From assembly GCA_002435785.1 (NCBI GenBank), contig DIUC01000032.1, positions 34,037 to 98,036 on the forward strand: a DNA stretch of 64,000 nt, written 5' to 3'. Positions 53,701 to 61,439 of this stretch are shown piece after piece (within the stretch, counting starts at the first letter, position 1; every line of letters starts with the position of its first letter). The position numbers and the translations under genes are program-made. The stretch comes from Saprospiraceae bacterium UBA6168. GTDB lineage: Bacteria; Bacteroidota; Bacteroidia; Chitinophagales; Saprospiraceae. The notes beneath the pieces are model-generated. The model had not been told where the DNA came from and searched no databases. It saw only the letters and a program-made list of their open reading frames with translations.

Positions 53701-53788
53701 AAGTATGGATGGGTTTGCCGCAGGGATTTACACGGTGGAAGTTTTTACCGTTTCGGGGTCGGTCTTTGCAAAATTGGTAAAACTTTGA
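50744..53788 (+). CDS. Secreted glycine-rich/PKD protein with type A T9SS signal
   Basis: I use ATG 50744 (MHTLPWTILMSFFTISVFSQ), which begins a good signal peptide; the frame opens at 50696. An N-terminal domain (~20-180; TKVTAVDPCEAKLVVADGSL) leads into a region of ~220 residues with several Gly-rich tracts (GGGGND, GGGGGANMTAGGNGG). Then come one Ig-like domain and five PKD domains with WDFGDG or WxxPGG cores (~540-930). The last ~75 residues (MVIYPNPASTFFTVYL...GIYTVEVF) are a type A T9SS sorting signal. Predicted surface protein; function unknown. Its 3' end overlaps the convergent CHAT gene by 44 bp. Confidence 0.87.
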   Translation: MHTLPWTILMSFFTISVFSQTQISGIINQYTKVTAVDPCEAKLVVADGSLFMADADVLLIQMKGATINSSNSGSFGNIDDLGGAGLYEMNKVLSVTGNTVFLKNELLHPYSPANSLQLVTIPIYTNVDIVADVKAKPWDGQSGGVLVLNANVVNLQAAIDVSGVGFRGAPKAIVSSDCNFLTNADGFHYNPSNWRGSPKGEGIAEFIQDKEHGRGAQANGGGGGNDHNSGGGGGANMTAGGNGGKQSVSGFGCDGDYPGRGGKPNPTQPGRIYMGGGGGAGHFDDTGAGSSGANGGGIVIVIAETIIGNGFSILANGAKPPTANGDGAGGGGAGGTILLKANMVTGALNIVAIGGGGGDANNTPTRCNGTGGGGSGGRLLTNITNLGQVNLAGGQPGLNTVPSGQCNGPSNEAEVGEMGVQANLVNLLVAQNEMVPVEIVQQPTDVLACVGVPVDVAFQVQGNYLSYQWQVNTGNGWQNVPTNTIYVGSLSPELSILNVVPAMNGFQYRCLVSSPCANDFYSNAVSLVLTSLPVATFTITSLGNGSYLFQNTSLHATDFSWDFGDGNTSTAANPTHSYADFGNYTVTLTATGPCGQNTLTIELTVAHAPTANFSFLNTGFCAPQMVQFTNLSTINATGFEWQLPGGTPSVSFEANPLVSYNQPGIFDVVLIANNSAGSDTFSLTQAIEIGGPPVPVFNLTVSGLTVSFLNQSLNANSGFLWDFGDGTTSNEANPVHTYNAQGLFQVTLTAFNQCGQVSTTTAVPTGSLPFAQFSADFGLGCTPMTVHFQNNSSGSSLNGFSWEFPGGVPAFSNLENPTVTYNQPGSFSVKLTVTSPLGSNTNQKLDFITVNSNPAAVFSFIVDEQTVYFTNESIGASFYLWDFGDGTTSQAVNPVHDYGNSGVFDVVLTAGNLNCGSALSQAVYLEPSATFEAGQPTQMVIYPNPASTFFTVYLPQKTHAATKLRVLDAMGRVCQVIDYQGDSVEVSMDGFAAGIYTVEVFTVSGSVFAKLVKL

Positions 53789-56700
53789 GGGATGGTTGTT
53801 TCCTTTTTTTGAAAAAAGTAAAGGCAGCAATTGTGAAAGCCAAAATCAGTCCCCATCCCCATATTGGCAAGCCATCGCCATTGATGGGCGCCATGTCCCC
53901 GACGGGGATAAAGGCAGCCCAATAGAGTGGGTGGGCGGCATTGGAGCCTCTCCGACGTTTCAAAAAAGTCAATTTGGCTTGCCGGAGTGCGCCATCCTTT
54001 GAGTCGCCCGCTTTGAGGTTTTCGTAAAAAAGTGCCATGATTTCAGCGGAGGCAAAGTCGTCAATGCTCCAAAGCGTGGTCACGATGCTCGCTGCTCCGG
54101 CATAAGAAAATCCCCGTGCCAAGCTGACGATTCCCTCGCCCCGCTGCAACTCGCCAATGCCTGTCTCGCAAGCACTCAGCACCACCAATGCCGCCTTGAT
54201 TCGCATGGAATAAAGGTCCTTTACGAAAACCAGTTCGTTCTCCACAGAATCGGCTGTCTGGAAGAAGGCCAGATAGGAGTATTCCCCGTGTTCGTCATTG
54301 GATTTTGCGTGTACGGCAAGGTGCAAGATGCCCGCATCGGGTGCCACTCGAAGGAAGTTTTGCTCAGTGGCAGCCGTATCCAAATAGACCTTGCCGCCCA
54401 TGATTCGTTGGATGTTGATGGCCTCGGGCATGTTATATTTCAAATTGCCCAATACCGCCCGCCAGGGGTCGTTGCTTCGCATGTTCAATGAGTCGCCGCC
54501 ATAGGAGGGCGCAAAACCGACAAACCCGCCTTTTTTCCAGCTTGCGTTTCGGCCTACCATTTCCTTGTGCAAGGTGGCCGAATAGCTGTAACTGAACTGA
54601 AAATGGTTTATCAAAAAATCATGTGAATCAAAGCTCCCGTAATCCGTCGGCGACGAGGCCAGCAATGCGTCGAAAGGGAGATACCCAAGGACGCCACCCG
54701 GTAATATAACGACTTGGTTGCCAGTCAATTGGGTACGAATTGGCTCAAAAAGTAGCTGGTAAAGTTCGTAACCAAGGTTGGCGTATTTTTGGCTCAAAAA
54801 CTTGACTTCTCTGCTGGCAGGGTTGTATCGGTAAATGCTGTTGCGGAATTCTTCCACCCATGCCTCCAGTGGCAACTCCTTGAGCATTGGGATCACTTCA
54901 AATTTTCGCTCCGCAATGACAAAGGCGAAAATATGTTCCTCTCCGACAAAATATCCCACCATGTTTTGCCCCGGCCTTAGCAGCTTTTTTTGGATTTCCT
55001 GCACGGTGACCACATCTGGCATGTACTTCATGGTGAAATAACGAGGGTAATCAGCCCGTAGGGTCGCCATCAACCGAGCGTACCGTTGCTGGTGTTTGAA
55101 CACTTCATTGTTAAGCGAAGCCAATTTTTTTTGGTCAATTGCTGCACCTTTTAACTGTTCTTCAAACACCTGTTTCTCAAAGAAAGCCAAGTCAATTTTG
55201 GCTTTCCGCTCGGCCTCCAGCAAACTGTCCGGGAACTCAGAAAAGCGGCCAGCATGAACCGATTGGAGAGCTTCGAGCAACAAGGTCGCATTGCTTCGCT
55301 CAGAGATTTCAAAAGCCTCATGCCAATAGCGTTTGTCGCCGCTCAGGCTCTTCAACTCGCATTTTACTGAAATGGCATTTTCATAAATCAAAAAATACTT
55401 GTCGAGCAATGCCTGCCTGGAGCCGGGCTCCTCCAACTTAACCTTCACAAAATCAATGAGTTGTATCCCAGTCTTGTAAGTCGAGTCGGCTTGGTCAAGC
55501 CATTTCCGATATTTTGACTCCTTGTAAAAACCTTGTAGCAGCTTTCCTTTTTTCTCCAAAATATCCAACAGCGCCAGTGGGGAGGTTATGTCCTCAAACT
55601 CAAACCCGTTTTCGCTGGTATAGTCGAGCGATTGCATAGCAGAATCGAAATAACCGAGCGCCACTTGTCTATCGTCGGCATTGGCCAACGCCAGTTTACC
55701 ATATAATTGGGCAACATCTGGGTGGTGGTTGCCGAGCAGGCTTTGCGTGATTTGGAGGGCTTGTTGGAAATTTTGTTGAGCCTGCTCGAAATTGGATTTT
55801 GCCAGGAGCACATTGCCGATACGGGCCAGTGAACTGGCAACGTAGAGGTCTTGCCTTTCCGGGTACTTTCGCACCACGTTGAGCGCCTCGTGGTAGTATT
55901 TCAATGCTGAGGTGAAATTGCCCAATTTTTCAAAATAGTAGCCGAGGTCGTTTTTATACTCTGCGAAATCAGAGGGGTCGCCTGATGGTATTTTTTCAAA
56001 AATGACTATGGCTTGGTTGTACCATTGGTATGCCTTATCGAAGTCCTTTTTTTCGAGGTAGCAATCCCCGAGATAATTTGAGGTGCGAGCAACGAGGTGG
56101 TTGTTCTGGCCAAAAAATCGGAGACGGATGTCATAAGCCTTCTGGAAAAATGCCAAAGCTTTGCTGATATCCCCTTGGTTTAGCAGCAAAATGCCAGAGT
56201 TGGCATAGATGCTTGCGACATCTGGGTGGTTTTCCCCGAGGTTTCTTTCCGTTATCCCCAAGGCCATCTCGAAATTTTCTATGGCAGTGCGATAGTCACC
56301 CCGCACATTTGCCACCGCGCCAAAGTTGTTGTATAGTCCAGCAAATTCAAGGTGATTTTTGGGTAAGACCTTGTTGTAAACCATCAAAGTGGTATCAAAG
56401 TAAGCCTTGGCCTCATCGTAATGGTCGAGGCGCAAGCTTGCAGTTCCGAGGTTTATGTAGTTGTTGGCAGTGGACTGGTGAAATAGGCCGTGCTCGGCCC
56501 GATTGTACCTAAGTGCCTTTTTGTAATGGCCTATGGCCTGTTCATAATCGCCCATGTTTTCCAGTACGATGCCTATGTTCACCAAGTTGTCAGCGATTCC
56601 AGGTAGCTTCATCGCCTCGTTGATGGCCAGGCTCTTATTGAGGTAGTTGAGCGCAGTTTCGTATTTGCCAGTTGTCAGCAAATAGATACCATAGCTGTTG

Positions 56701-57041
56701 TAAGTTTTTGCAAGTTCGGGATGCGTGGCGGGTAGGTGCTTTTCTGCAACTTCCAAAGCGCGTTTCAAGTAGGATTCCCCCTCGTTGAATTTTCCTTCCC
56801 TTCGGTAATAAATCCCAATGTTCCTAAAGGAAGTGACCACTTTGTCAAATGGGACGGGCCTTTGGTTTTGGTAAATGTTGAGTGCTTTTTTGCGGAAAAG
56901 AATTGCCCTTGTGTTGTCCGGCAATTTGCCCAAGCTGTCCGCAATGCCCTCGTAATGCTTGGCAAGTGCAAGTTCTGAGCTTTGGCCAGGCAGCAAGTTG
57001 GCCAAACAAAACAACAATAGGATGGTGAAAGCTGATTTCAT
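53745..57041 (-). CDS. TPR-CHAT protein with signal peptide and C-terminal membrane segment
   Basis: About 1098 residues from ATG 57041 (MKSAFTILLLFCLANLLPGQ, a signal peptide; an ATG five codons earlier is also possible). At least ten TPR units fill ~30-480, a coiled linker follows, and the CHAT caspase-like protease domain spans ~710-1050. The catalytic dyad is visible: His911 (LHLAVHAK) and Cys958 (LSACETG), with GFSYAGAASIVTTLW after it. A membrane segment at ~1060-1078 (IWGWGLILAFTIAAFTFF) is followed by a short basic tail. The signal peptide plus this segment puts the TPR and CHAT domains outside the cytoplasm. CHAT proteins are peptidases used in signalling and defence; the target here is unknown. 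Confidence 0.9.
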   Translation of the reverse strand: MKSAFTILLLFCLANLLPGQSSELALAKHYEGIADSLGKLPDNTRAILFRKKALNIYQNQRPVPFDKVVTSFRNIGIYYRREGKFNEGESYLKRALEVAEKHLPATHPELAKTYNSYGIYLLTTGKYETALNYLNKSLAINEAMKLPGIADNLVNIGIVLENMGDYEQAIGHYKKALRYNRAEHGLFHQSTANNYINLGTASLRLDHYDEAKAYFDTTLMVYNKVLPKNHLEFAGLYNNFGAVANVRGDYRTAIENFEMALGITERNLGENHPDVASIYANSGILLLNQGDISKALAFFQKAYDIRLRFFGQNNHLVARTSNYLGDCYLEKKDFDKAYQWYNQAIVIFEKIPSGDPSDFAEYKNDLGYYFEKLGNFTSALKYYHEALNVVRKYPERQDLYVASSLARIGNVLLAKSNFEQAQQNFQQALQITQSLLGNHHPDVAQLYGKLALANADDRQVALGYFDSAMQSLDYTSENGFEFEDITSPLALLDILEKKGKLLQGFYKESKYRKWLDQADSTYKTGIQLIDFVKVKLEEPGSRQALLDKYFLIYENAISVKCELKSLSGDKRYWHEAFEISERSNATLLLEALQSVHAGRFSEFPDSLLEAERKAKIDLAFFEKQVFEEQLKGAAIDQKKLASLNNEVFKHQQRYARLMATLRADYPRYFTMKYMPDVVTVQEIQKKLLRPGQNMVGYFVGEEHIFAFVIAERKFEVIPMLKELPLEAWVEEFRNSIYRYNPASREVKFLSQKYANLGYELYQLLFEPIRTQLTGNQVVILPGGVLGYLPFDALLASSPTDYGSFDSHDFLINHFQFSYSYSATLHKEMVGRNASWKKGGFVGFAPSYGGDSLNMRSNDPWRAVLGNLKYNMPEAINIQRIMGGKVYLDTAATEQNFLRVAPDAGILHLAVHAKSNDEHGEYSYLAFFQTADSVENELVFVKDLYSMRIKAALVVLSACETGIGELQRGEGIVSLARGFSYAGAASIVTTLWSIDDFASAEIMALFYENLKAGDSKDGALRQAKLTFLKRRRGSNAAHPLYWAAFIPVGDMAPINGDGLPIWGWGLILAFTIAAFTFFKKRKQPSLKVLPILQRPTPKR

Positions 57042-57353
57042 GTTTTGCGAAGACAAAAAACGTCTGGCGCTTAATGCGGGCCGGAATTATTGAAAAAGGG
57101 GCTGAAATCAACGCAATCCTCGGACAAAAAATTGCAACACTGGGTTGGTGGATGAGGGAAAATCGGCTCGATTCCAAGCATGGAAGGGTGTTTCATAGTA
57201 TGTCTTGTTTTCCAGAATTTAAAAAGGAGGAGCGAAAATAGCGAATTGTTGGATTAATCCACAACAGAACTGAATCGTCGTCAATTTTAGGGGGTAAAAA
57301 CAAAATTATCCAGCAACTTTGCGGCGCATTTTTAAATACAAAACACGAATTGC
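57042..57353. other. Intergenic region between divergent genes
   Basis: About 310 bp without a credible gene. A CAACTTTG near-match to a -7 box is at 57314-57321 ahead of the dehydrogenase. A T-arm-like GGCTCGATTCC string (57167-57177) is not part of a tRNA cloverleaf. Confidence 0.4.
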
Positions 57354-58289
57354 TTGAAAGTTCTTGTAACCTGCCCGCCAATGCTGCGGTTGATTGACGA
57401 GTTTCGTCCAGATTTTGAAGCCAAAGGCATAGAACTCGTAACGCCCAATGTGGTTCAAACCTTAACGGAGGAGGAACTGATTGGCATTCTGCCTGATGTG
57501 GATGGTTGGATAATTGGCGATGACCCAGCCACCGAACAAGTCTTCAAAGCAGGGAAAAATGGCAGCCTGAAAGCCGCCGTAAAATGGGGGGTTGGCGTGG
57601 ACAACGTTGATTTTGAGGCTTGCAAAAGGCTTGGCATTCCAGTTACCAATACGCCCCTTATGTTCGGGGAGGAGGTGGGCAGTTTGGCAGCCCACTATGT
57701 TATTGGGTTGGCAAGACAAACCTTCCTCATAGACCGGGGTGTTCGCGCAGGGCAGTGGCCCAAGCCGGCAGGTATCTCCCTCCTGGGGCGAACCGTTGCA
57801 CTAATCGGATTTGGGGATATCGGGAAATCCACAGCAAGGATGCTTCATGCCTTTGGTCTGGATATCAATGTTTACGACCCAATTGCTACTCGAACGGACG
57901 AAGATGAAATGAGGTACAGGTTTTACAGTTTTCCCAATCTTTTGGAATCGGCAGATTTTGTGGTGGTTACTTGTTCGCTGACCCCAGCCACCAAGCATCT
58001 GATAAACGCGGAAACCATTGCCCAGATGAAAGATGGCGTTAGGGTTGTCAATGTTTCGAGGGGTGCCATCATCCATGAAGCAGCATTGATAGCAGCGCTG
58101 AATGCTGGCAAAGTCCATTCCGCTGCGTTGGATGTTTTTGAGCAGGAACCGCTGCCGCTTGACTCGCCCTTGCGGAGGCTTGAACGCTGTATTTTTGGTA
58201 CGCACAATGGTTCCAACACGGTTGATGCCGTGCGACGGGCCAGCCAACAAGCTATCAAGTATTTATTCGGTTTTCTGGAATTGCACTGA
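57354..58289 (+). CDS. D-2-hydroxyacid dehydrogenase family protein (SerA-like)
   Basis: 311 residues with a TTG start (57354) that begins MKVLVTCPPMLRLI directly at the first strand. The NAD site is VALIGFGDIGKSTARML. The catalytic set is visible as Arg in VNVSRGAI, Glu in DVFEQEPLP and His in FGTHNGSN. The family interconverts 2-hydroxy and 2-keto acids, and SerA-like members act on phosphoglycerate. Two genes on the same strand follow, SDR (13-bp gap) and DUF115, giving a run typical of surface-glycan or nonulosonate gene sets, so I infer a sugar-acid substrate rather than serine synthesis. That is a guess. Confidence 0.88.
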   Translation: MKVLVTCPPMLRLIDEFRPDFEAKGIELVTPNVVQTLTEEELIGILPDVDGWIIGDDPATEQVFKAGKNGSLKAAVKWGVGVDNVDFEACKRLGIPVTNTPLMFGEEVGSLAAHYVIGLARQTFLIDRGVRAGQWPKPAGISLLGRTVALIGFGDIGKSTARMLHAFGLDINVYDPIATRTDEDEMRYRFYSFPNLLESADFVVVTCSLTPATKHLINAETIAQMKDGVRVVNVSRGAIIHEAALIAALNAGKVHSAALDVFEQEPLPLDSPLRRLERCIFGTHNGSNTVDAVRRASQQAIKYLFGFLELH

Positions 58290-58301
58290 ATTTTAGGTTT
58301 T

Positions 58302-59033
58302 ATGAGCAAAAACGTATTTATCACTGGAGTCCTTGGCGGTATCGGTTCAGCTTTGGCCAAGTCTTTTCGGGAAAATGGCTTCTATGTCTTTGGGGTGGAC
58401 ATGCGCGAGGACTTTAATGGTCATTGTGACCGTTTTTTTCGCTTTGACATTCACCAATTTGTGAAGGAAGCCAGCTATCGCATCAAGTTCACGCAAATTT
58501 TTGATGAGGTGATGCCCAAGTTGGATGTATTGGTCAACAATGCCGCTGTCCAAAAATTGGACAGTTTGGAGAACATCAAACTCGAAGACTGGCAGGAAAC
58601 GTTGAACGTCAACCTGACTGGTCCTTTGTTGTTGAGCAAGATTTTTTTGAATCGGCTGGAGGCAAGCAAAGGCAGCATTATCAATATAGCCAGTATCCAT
58701 CAACAGTTGACAAAACCTGGGTTCATCAGCTATGCCACTTCAAAGAGCGCCTTGGTGGGCCTTACAAAAGCCATGGCCGTTGACTTGGCCGGTCGTGTTC
58801 GGGTCAATTCCATCAGCCCAGCAGCCATCGAAACGGACATGCTCCGGGCAGGATTCAATGATGATGAGGCGGCCATTGATGAGCTTCGAAAAATCCATCC
58901 CGTGCAACGGATTGGATACCCAAACGATGTAGCCAAATTGGCGTTATTCATCGCATCACAGAATACAGGCTTTATTCACGGTGCGAATTTTTTACTGGAT
59001 GGTGGAATCAGCTCCGTGCTGAAAGACCTTTAA
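58302..59033 (+). CDS. Short-chain dehydrogenase/reductase
   Basis: 243 residues with the classical SDR motifs: TGVLGGIGSALA (cofactor), NNAA, Ser in INIASIH, and YATSK with catalytic Tyr and Lys. VRVNSISPAAIETDM and the C-terminal FLLDGG segment are usual. It uses NAD(P)(H) to oxidise or reduce a carbonyl or sugar. The short gap to the 2-hydroxyacid dehydrogenase upstream and the 50-bp gap to the DUF115 gene suggest one operon. Confidence 0.9.
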   Translation: MSKNVFITGVLGGIGSALAKSFRENGFYVFGVDMREDFNGHCDRFFRFDIHQFVKEASYRIKFTQIFDEVMPKLDVLVNNAAVQKLDSLENIKLEDWQETLNVNLTGPLLLSKIFLNRLEASKGSIINIASIHQQLTKPGFISYATSKSALVGLTKAMAVDLAGRVRVNSISPAAIETDMLRAGFNDDEAAIDELRKIHPVQRIGYPNDVAKLALFIASQNTGFIHGANFLLDGGISSVLKDL

Positions 59034-59083
59034 GTATTTGACAACCAATATTTTAGCTGAGGATTCATTTTTAAATTATCAAC

Positions 59084-59884
59084 ATGGCAAGACCACAGGG
59101 AGCACTTTTTGGATTGAATCTTTTGGAGAAGGACGGGCTGGGAAAAAAATGGGGGGAAGCGATGGATTATCTTCGCTGGCGGCGGAAATTCGCAAAACGA
59201 TTGTTGCAGTTCAAGGATAAGCACCGGGGCGAAGATTGTTTCATTATCGGAAATGGCCCTTCACTCAAGCACATGGATCTTTCGCCACTGCGAAATTACC
59301 ACAGTTTTGGGCAAAACAAGATATTCCTTTTCGATAAAGTGGACTTGAGCCTCAGCTATTTAGTCTCTGTAAACCAACTCGTGATTGAACAAAGCGCAAG
59401 GGAGTTTGAGGCCATGAAATGCCCTGTTTTTCTTTCTTATACCGCGGCTAAAGGTGTTGTGGCCGAGCAACCCAATATTCAGCTGCTGCACACGCTAAAT
59501 CTCTGGAGTTTCTACGAAGACATTTGCCAACCCATCTGTGAAGGCAATACGGTAACCTTTGTTTCCTTGCAATTGGCCTACTACATGGGGTTCAGCCGAG
59601 TTTTCTTGATTGGTGTTGACCATAGTTTCAAGCAGACAGGTCAATCTCATGAAACCCAAATTTACAAAGGGGACGATGAGAACCACTTCCATCCTGATTA
59701 CTTCAAGGGGCAGCAGTGGCAATTGGCTGACGTTTACGGCTCTGAGGTTTCTTACCACCTTGCCAATTATTTTTATCAAAAAGGTGGAAGGCAAATCTTG
59801 GATGCTACGCTTGGCGGGAAATTGGAAGTATTTCCAAAGCTTCCTTTTGAGGACGCCGTGAAAATGGCTAAGAGGAAAAGCTAG
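59084..59884 (+). CDS. DUF115 / MptE-like domain protein (possible surface-glycan transferase)
   Basis: 266 residues. The Rossmann-like motif CFIIGNGPSLKHMDL near residue 50, FGQNKIFLF and the later SRVFLIGVDHSF match DUF115 (6-hydroxymethylpterin pyrophosphokinase MptE-like). In many bacteria these proteins are encoded with flagellin- or LPS-glycosylation genes and resemble sialyl- or nonulosonate transferases. It closes the three-gene run and is followed by a short hairpin with a T-run. No membrane segments. The exact reaction is unknown. Confidence 0.8.
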   Translation: MARPQGALFGLNLLEKDGLGKKWGEAMDYLRWRRKFAKRLLQFKDKHRGEDCFIIGNGPSLKHMDLSPLRNYHSFGQNKIFLFDKVDLSLSYLVSVNQLVIEQSAREFEAMKCPVFLSYTAAKGVVAEQPNIQLLHTLNLWSFYEDICQPICEGNTVTFVSLQLAYYMGFSRVFLIGVDHSFKQTGQSHETQIYKGDDENHFHPDYFKGQQWQLADVYGSEVSYHLANYFYQKGGRQILDATLGGKLEVFPKLPFEDAVKMAKRKS

Positions 59885-59909
59885 AGGAAGCAACGGCTCT
59901 ATTTTTTTT
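59882..59909 (+). terminator. Probable terminator after the DUF115 gene
   Basis: TAGAG (59882-59886) pairs with CTCTA (59897-59901) with a possible inner AGC/GCT pairing, followed by T8. The stem is short, so confidence is moderate. Confidence 0.55.
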
Positions 59910-60046
59910 CGATTAATTCAAAAAATAACATTCTGTAAGCACCTCGAAATGGCCTGATTGGAAAGGTGGATTTTTGTAAAGCGTAAGACAATGATTTGCA
60001 GAAGTTTTTTGTAGTCTTTTGGCTTTATATTCTAAACAGGGAGATG

Positions 60047-60054
60047 TATTTTTG
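60047..60054 (+). promoter_or_regulatory. -7 box (TATTTTTG) for the LytTR regulator
   Basis: Matches TAnnTTTG 27 bp upstream of the start codon. The nearest TTTG (60018-60021) is 25 bp away, a little far for a -33 element. Confidence 0.5.
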
Positions 60055-60080
60055 CATCAAACTCATTTCAAATAGAAAGA

Positions 60081-60893
60081 ATGGTGTCAAAAATACCAGT
60101 AAATGTATTAGAAATTAACAAACCGGTTCCCGTGATCAAGGCACTAATCGTTGAAGACGAAATCAAAAGCTTGAACAATCTCAAAAACCTTCTGTCCAAT
60201 CATTGCCCAGAGGTAGAGGTCGTTGCAGATGCGTTAAGCGTGGAGGAGGCATTGCAGATGTTTGAGGACCCGGAATTCAAGCCAGATGTCGCATTTTTGG
60301 ACATTAATCTACCTGATGGCCTGATTTTCCAATTGTTGGATGAGCTCCACCCCATTGATTTTGAGGTCATTTTCATCACTGCATTCAATGAACACGCCAT
60401 CAGGGCTTGCCAGTACAGCTCCATTGGCTACATAATGAAGCCAATCAACCCAGATGAACTAATCCAGGCAGTAAGCCGAATTAGGGTGCATCGGGCAGAA
60501 AAGATAGAGGAGCGATTGGATTTATTCAATAAATCATTGTCCAATCCCAACTCATTTGACAAGATGAGCATTTCAGGGATTGACGGAATTTATTTTGTCA
60601 ACATCAGGGATATTGTCAGATTTGAGGCTGAAGACAATTATACCCATATTTTTTTGATTAACGGAGACCGCATTACGGCCTCGAAGACTATCAAGGCTTA
60701 TGAAGACATGCTCCAATTGCTGAACTTTTACAGGGTTCACAAACGCCATGTCATCAACTTGAATTTCATGCGCAAGTTCATCAAAGGGGACGGAGGCTAC
60801 TTGGTGATGGACGATGGCAAGAAAATCGAGGTGTCGAGGAGGAGGCGTCCGGCATTCATGGAGCAGATGAGAAGATTAGAGGAGGCAATTTAA
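60081..60893 (+). CDS. LytTR-family response regulator
   Basis: 270 residues. The receiver domain at ~20-140 has acidic pocket Glu25/Asp26 (IVEDE), phospho-acceptor Asp74 (FLDINLPDG), Thr in FITAFNEHA and Lys in YIMKPINP. A linker leads to a LytTR DNA-binding domain at ~165-268 (DIVRFEAEDNYTHIFLINGD, YRVHKRHVINLNFMRKFI, VSRRRRPAFM). LytTR regulators bind direct repeats with a period of about one to two helical turns upstream of target promoters. Its likely cognate kinase is the TPR histidine kinase 550 bp downstream, and a Gly-Gly-leader peptide gene lies between them. LytTR plus peptide plus kinase is the arrangement of Gram-positive quorum systems (ComCDE, Agr). Confidence 0.93.
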   Translation: MVSKIPVNVLEINKPVPVIKALIVEDEIKSLNNLKNLLSNHCPEVEVVADALSVEEALQMFEDPEFKPDVAFLDINLPDGLIFQLLDELHPIDFEVIFITAFNEHAIRACQYSSIGYIMKPINPDELIQAVSRIRVHRAEKIEERLDLFNKSLSNPNSFDKMSISGIDGIYFVNIRDIVRFEAEDNYTHIFLINGDRITASKTIKAYEDMLQLLNFYRVHKRHVINLNFMRKFIKGDGGYLVMDDGKKIEVSRRRRPAFMEQMRRLEEAI

Positions 60894-60984
60894 CAGAAAC
60901 TTACACATAAAAACACGACAGATTTAGGTGTTGGTGGGAGGAATTTTTGGGGGAAAGTGCAAATTTTGAGAAAAACTACACAGC

Positions 60985-61050
60985 TTGCCGTGGCATTAGC
61001 CTGTTATTTTTGCGGAAAGTTTTGTGAAAACTCAAAAGTGGCTATCTTTG
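60985..61050 (+). promoter_or_regulatory. Two tandem Bacteroidota promoters upstream of the peptide gene
   Basis: Promoter 1: TTG 60985-60987, 17-bp spacer, TATTTTTG 61005-61012. Promoter 2: TTTG 61021-61024, 18-bp spacer, TATCTTTG 61043-61050. Both match TTG/TAnnTTTG and are well placed for the peptide gene at 61134. Confidence 0.65.
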
Positions 61051-61133
61051 AAACCAGAGAACGCACACACTTTTACTGTCAGCAAAAGCGAGACACTATG
61101 AATTTTTCATTCTTTACACAAAATCTTGATGCT

Positions 61134-61310
61134 ATGGGGAAGACTACAAAAAAGAAGAACTTGTTCGAATTGGATGACCTAAATCAAATCAAGAAGGTCG
61201 AAATGGGCGAATTTATTGGGGGAAACGAAAAATTGACCGAAAACAAGAAAAAAAGCTTTTTTGCAGGCTTTTTTGGTCCTGGCCCTTGCTTAGGTGATTT
61301 GCCGCAATAA
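61134..61310 (+). CDS. Putative secreted signalling/RiPP-like peptide precursor with Gly-Gly leader
   Basis: I choose ATG 61134, giving 58 residues; ATGs at 61098 and further upstream are in frame but add no recognisable sequence. Residues 1-30 form a leader with the pattern LFELDDLNQIKKVEMGEFIGG, whose L..L..I.K.EM..FIGG spacing is that of double-glycine leaders cleaved by peptidase-containing ABC transporters and of the Bacteroidota natural-product precursors (TIGR04149-like). The 28-residue remainder is basic, then hydrophobic and Gly/Pro-rich (SFFAGFFGPGPCLGDLPQ) with one Cys (Cys52). Two promoters precede it and a terminator follows. It lies between the LytTR regulator and its probable kinase. 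No processing transporter is visible in the window. Confidence 0.65.
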   Translation: MGKTTKKKNLFELDDLNQIKKVEMGEFIGGNEKLTENKKKSFFAGFFGPGPCLGDLPQ

Positions 61311-61347
61311 ATCTTCCAGCATTTTTTTATTTTTGAGGATTGTTCAG

Positions 61348-61384
61348 AAGAGGCTGCATTGCAGATGCTGTGCCTCTTTTTTTA
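61348..61384 (+). terminator. Terminator after the peptide gene
   Basis: AAGAGGC (61348-61354) pairs with GCCTCTT (61372-61378), with an inner CTGCATTGCAG palindrome in the loop and a T-run after it. It separates the peptide transcript from the kinase gene. Confidence 0.75.
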
Positions 61385-61439
61385 TTTATAAAGGCTTTGC
61401 CAACTCAATTGGCTTGCCAAATCATTCACTGGAAACACC

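Noticed and set aside
57165..57210. T-arm-like GGCTCGATTCC and a partial match (TCATAGTATGT) to the 20-nt start of the RNA elements
   Set aside because: No cloverleaf can be drawn around the T-arm string. The partial 11-mer has no -7 box upstream and no hairpin downstream, so I treat both as chance.
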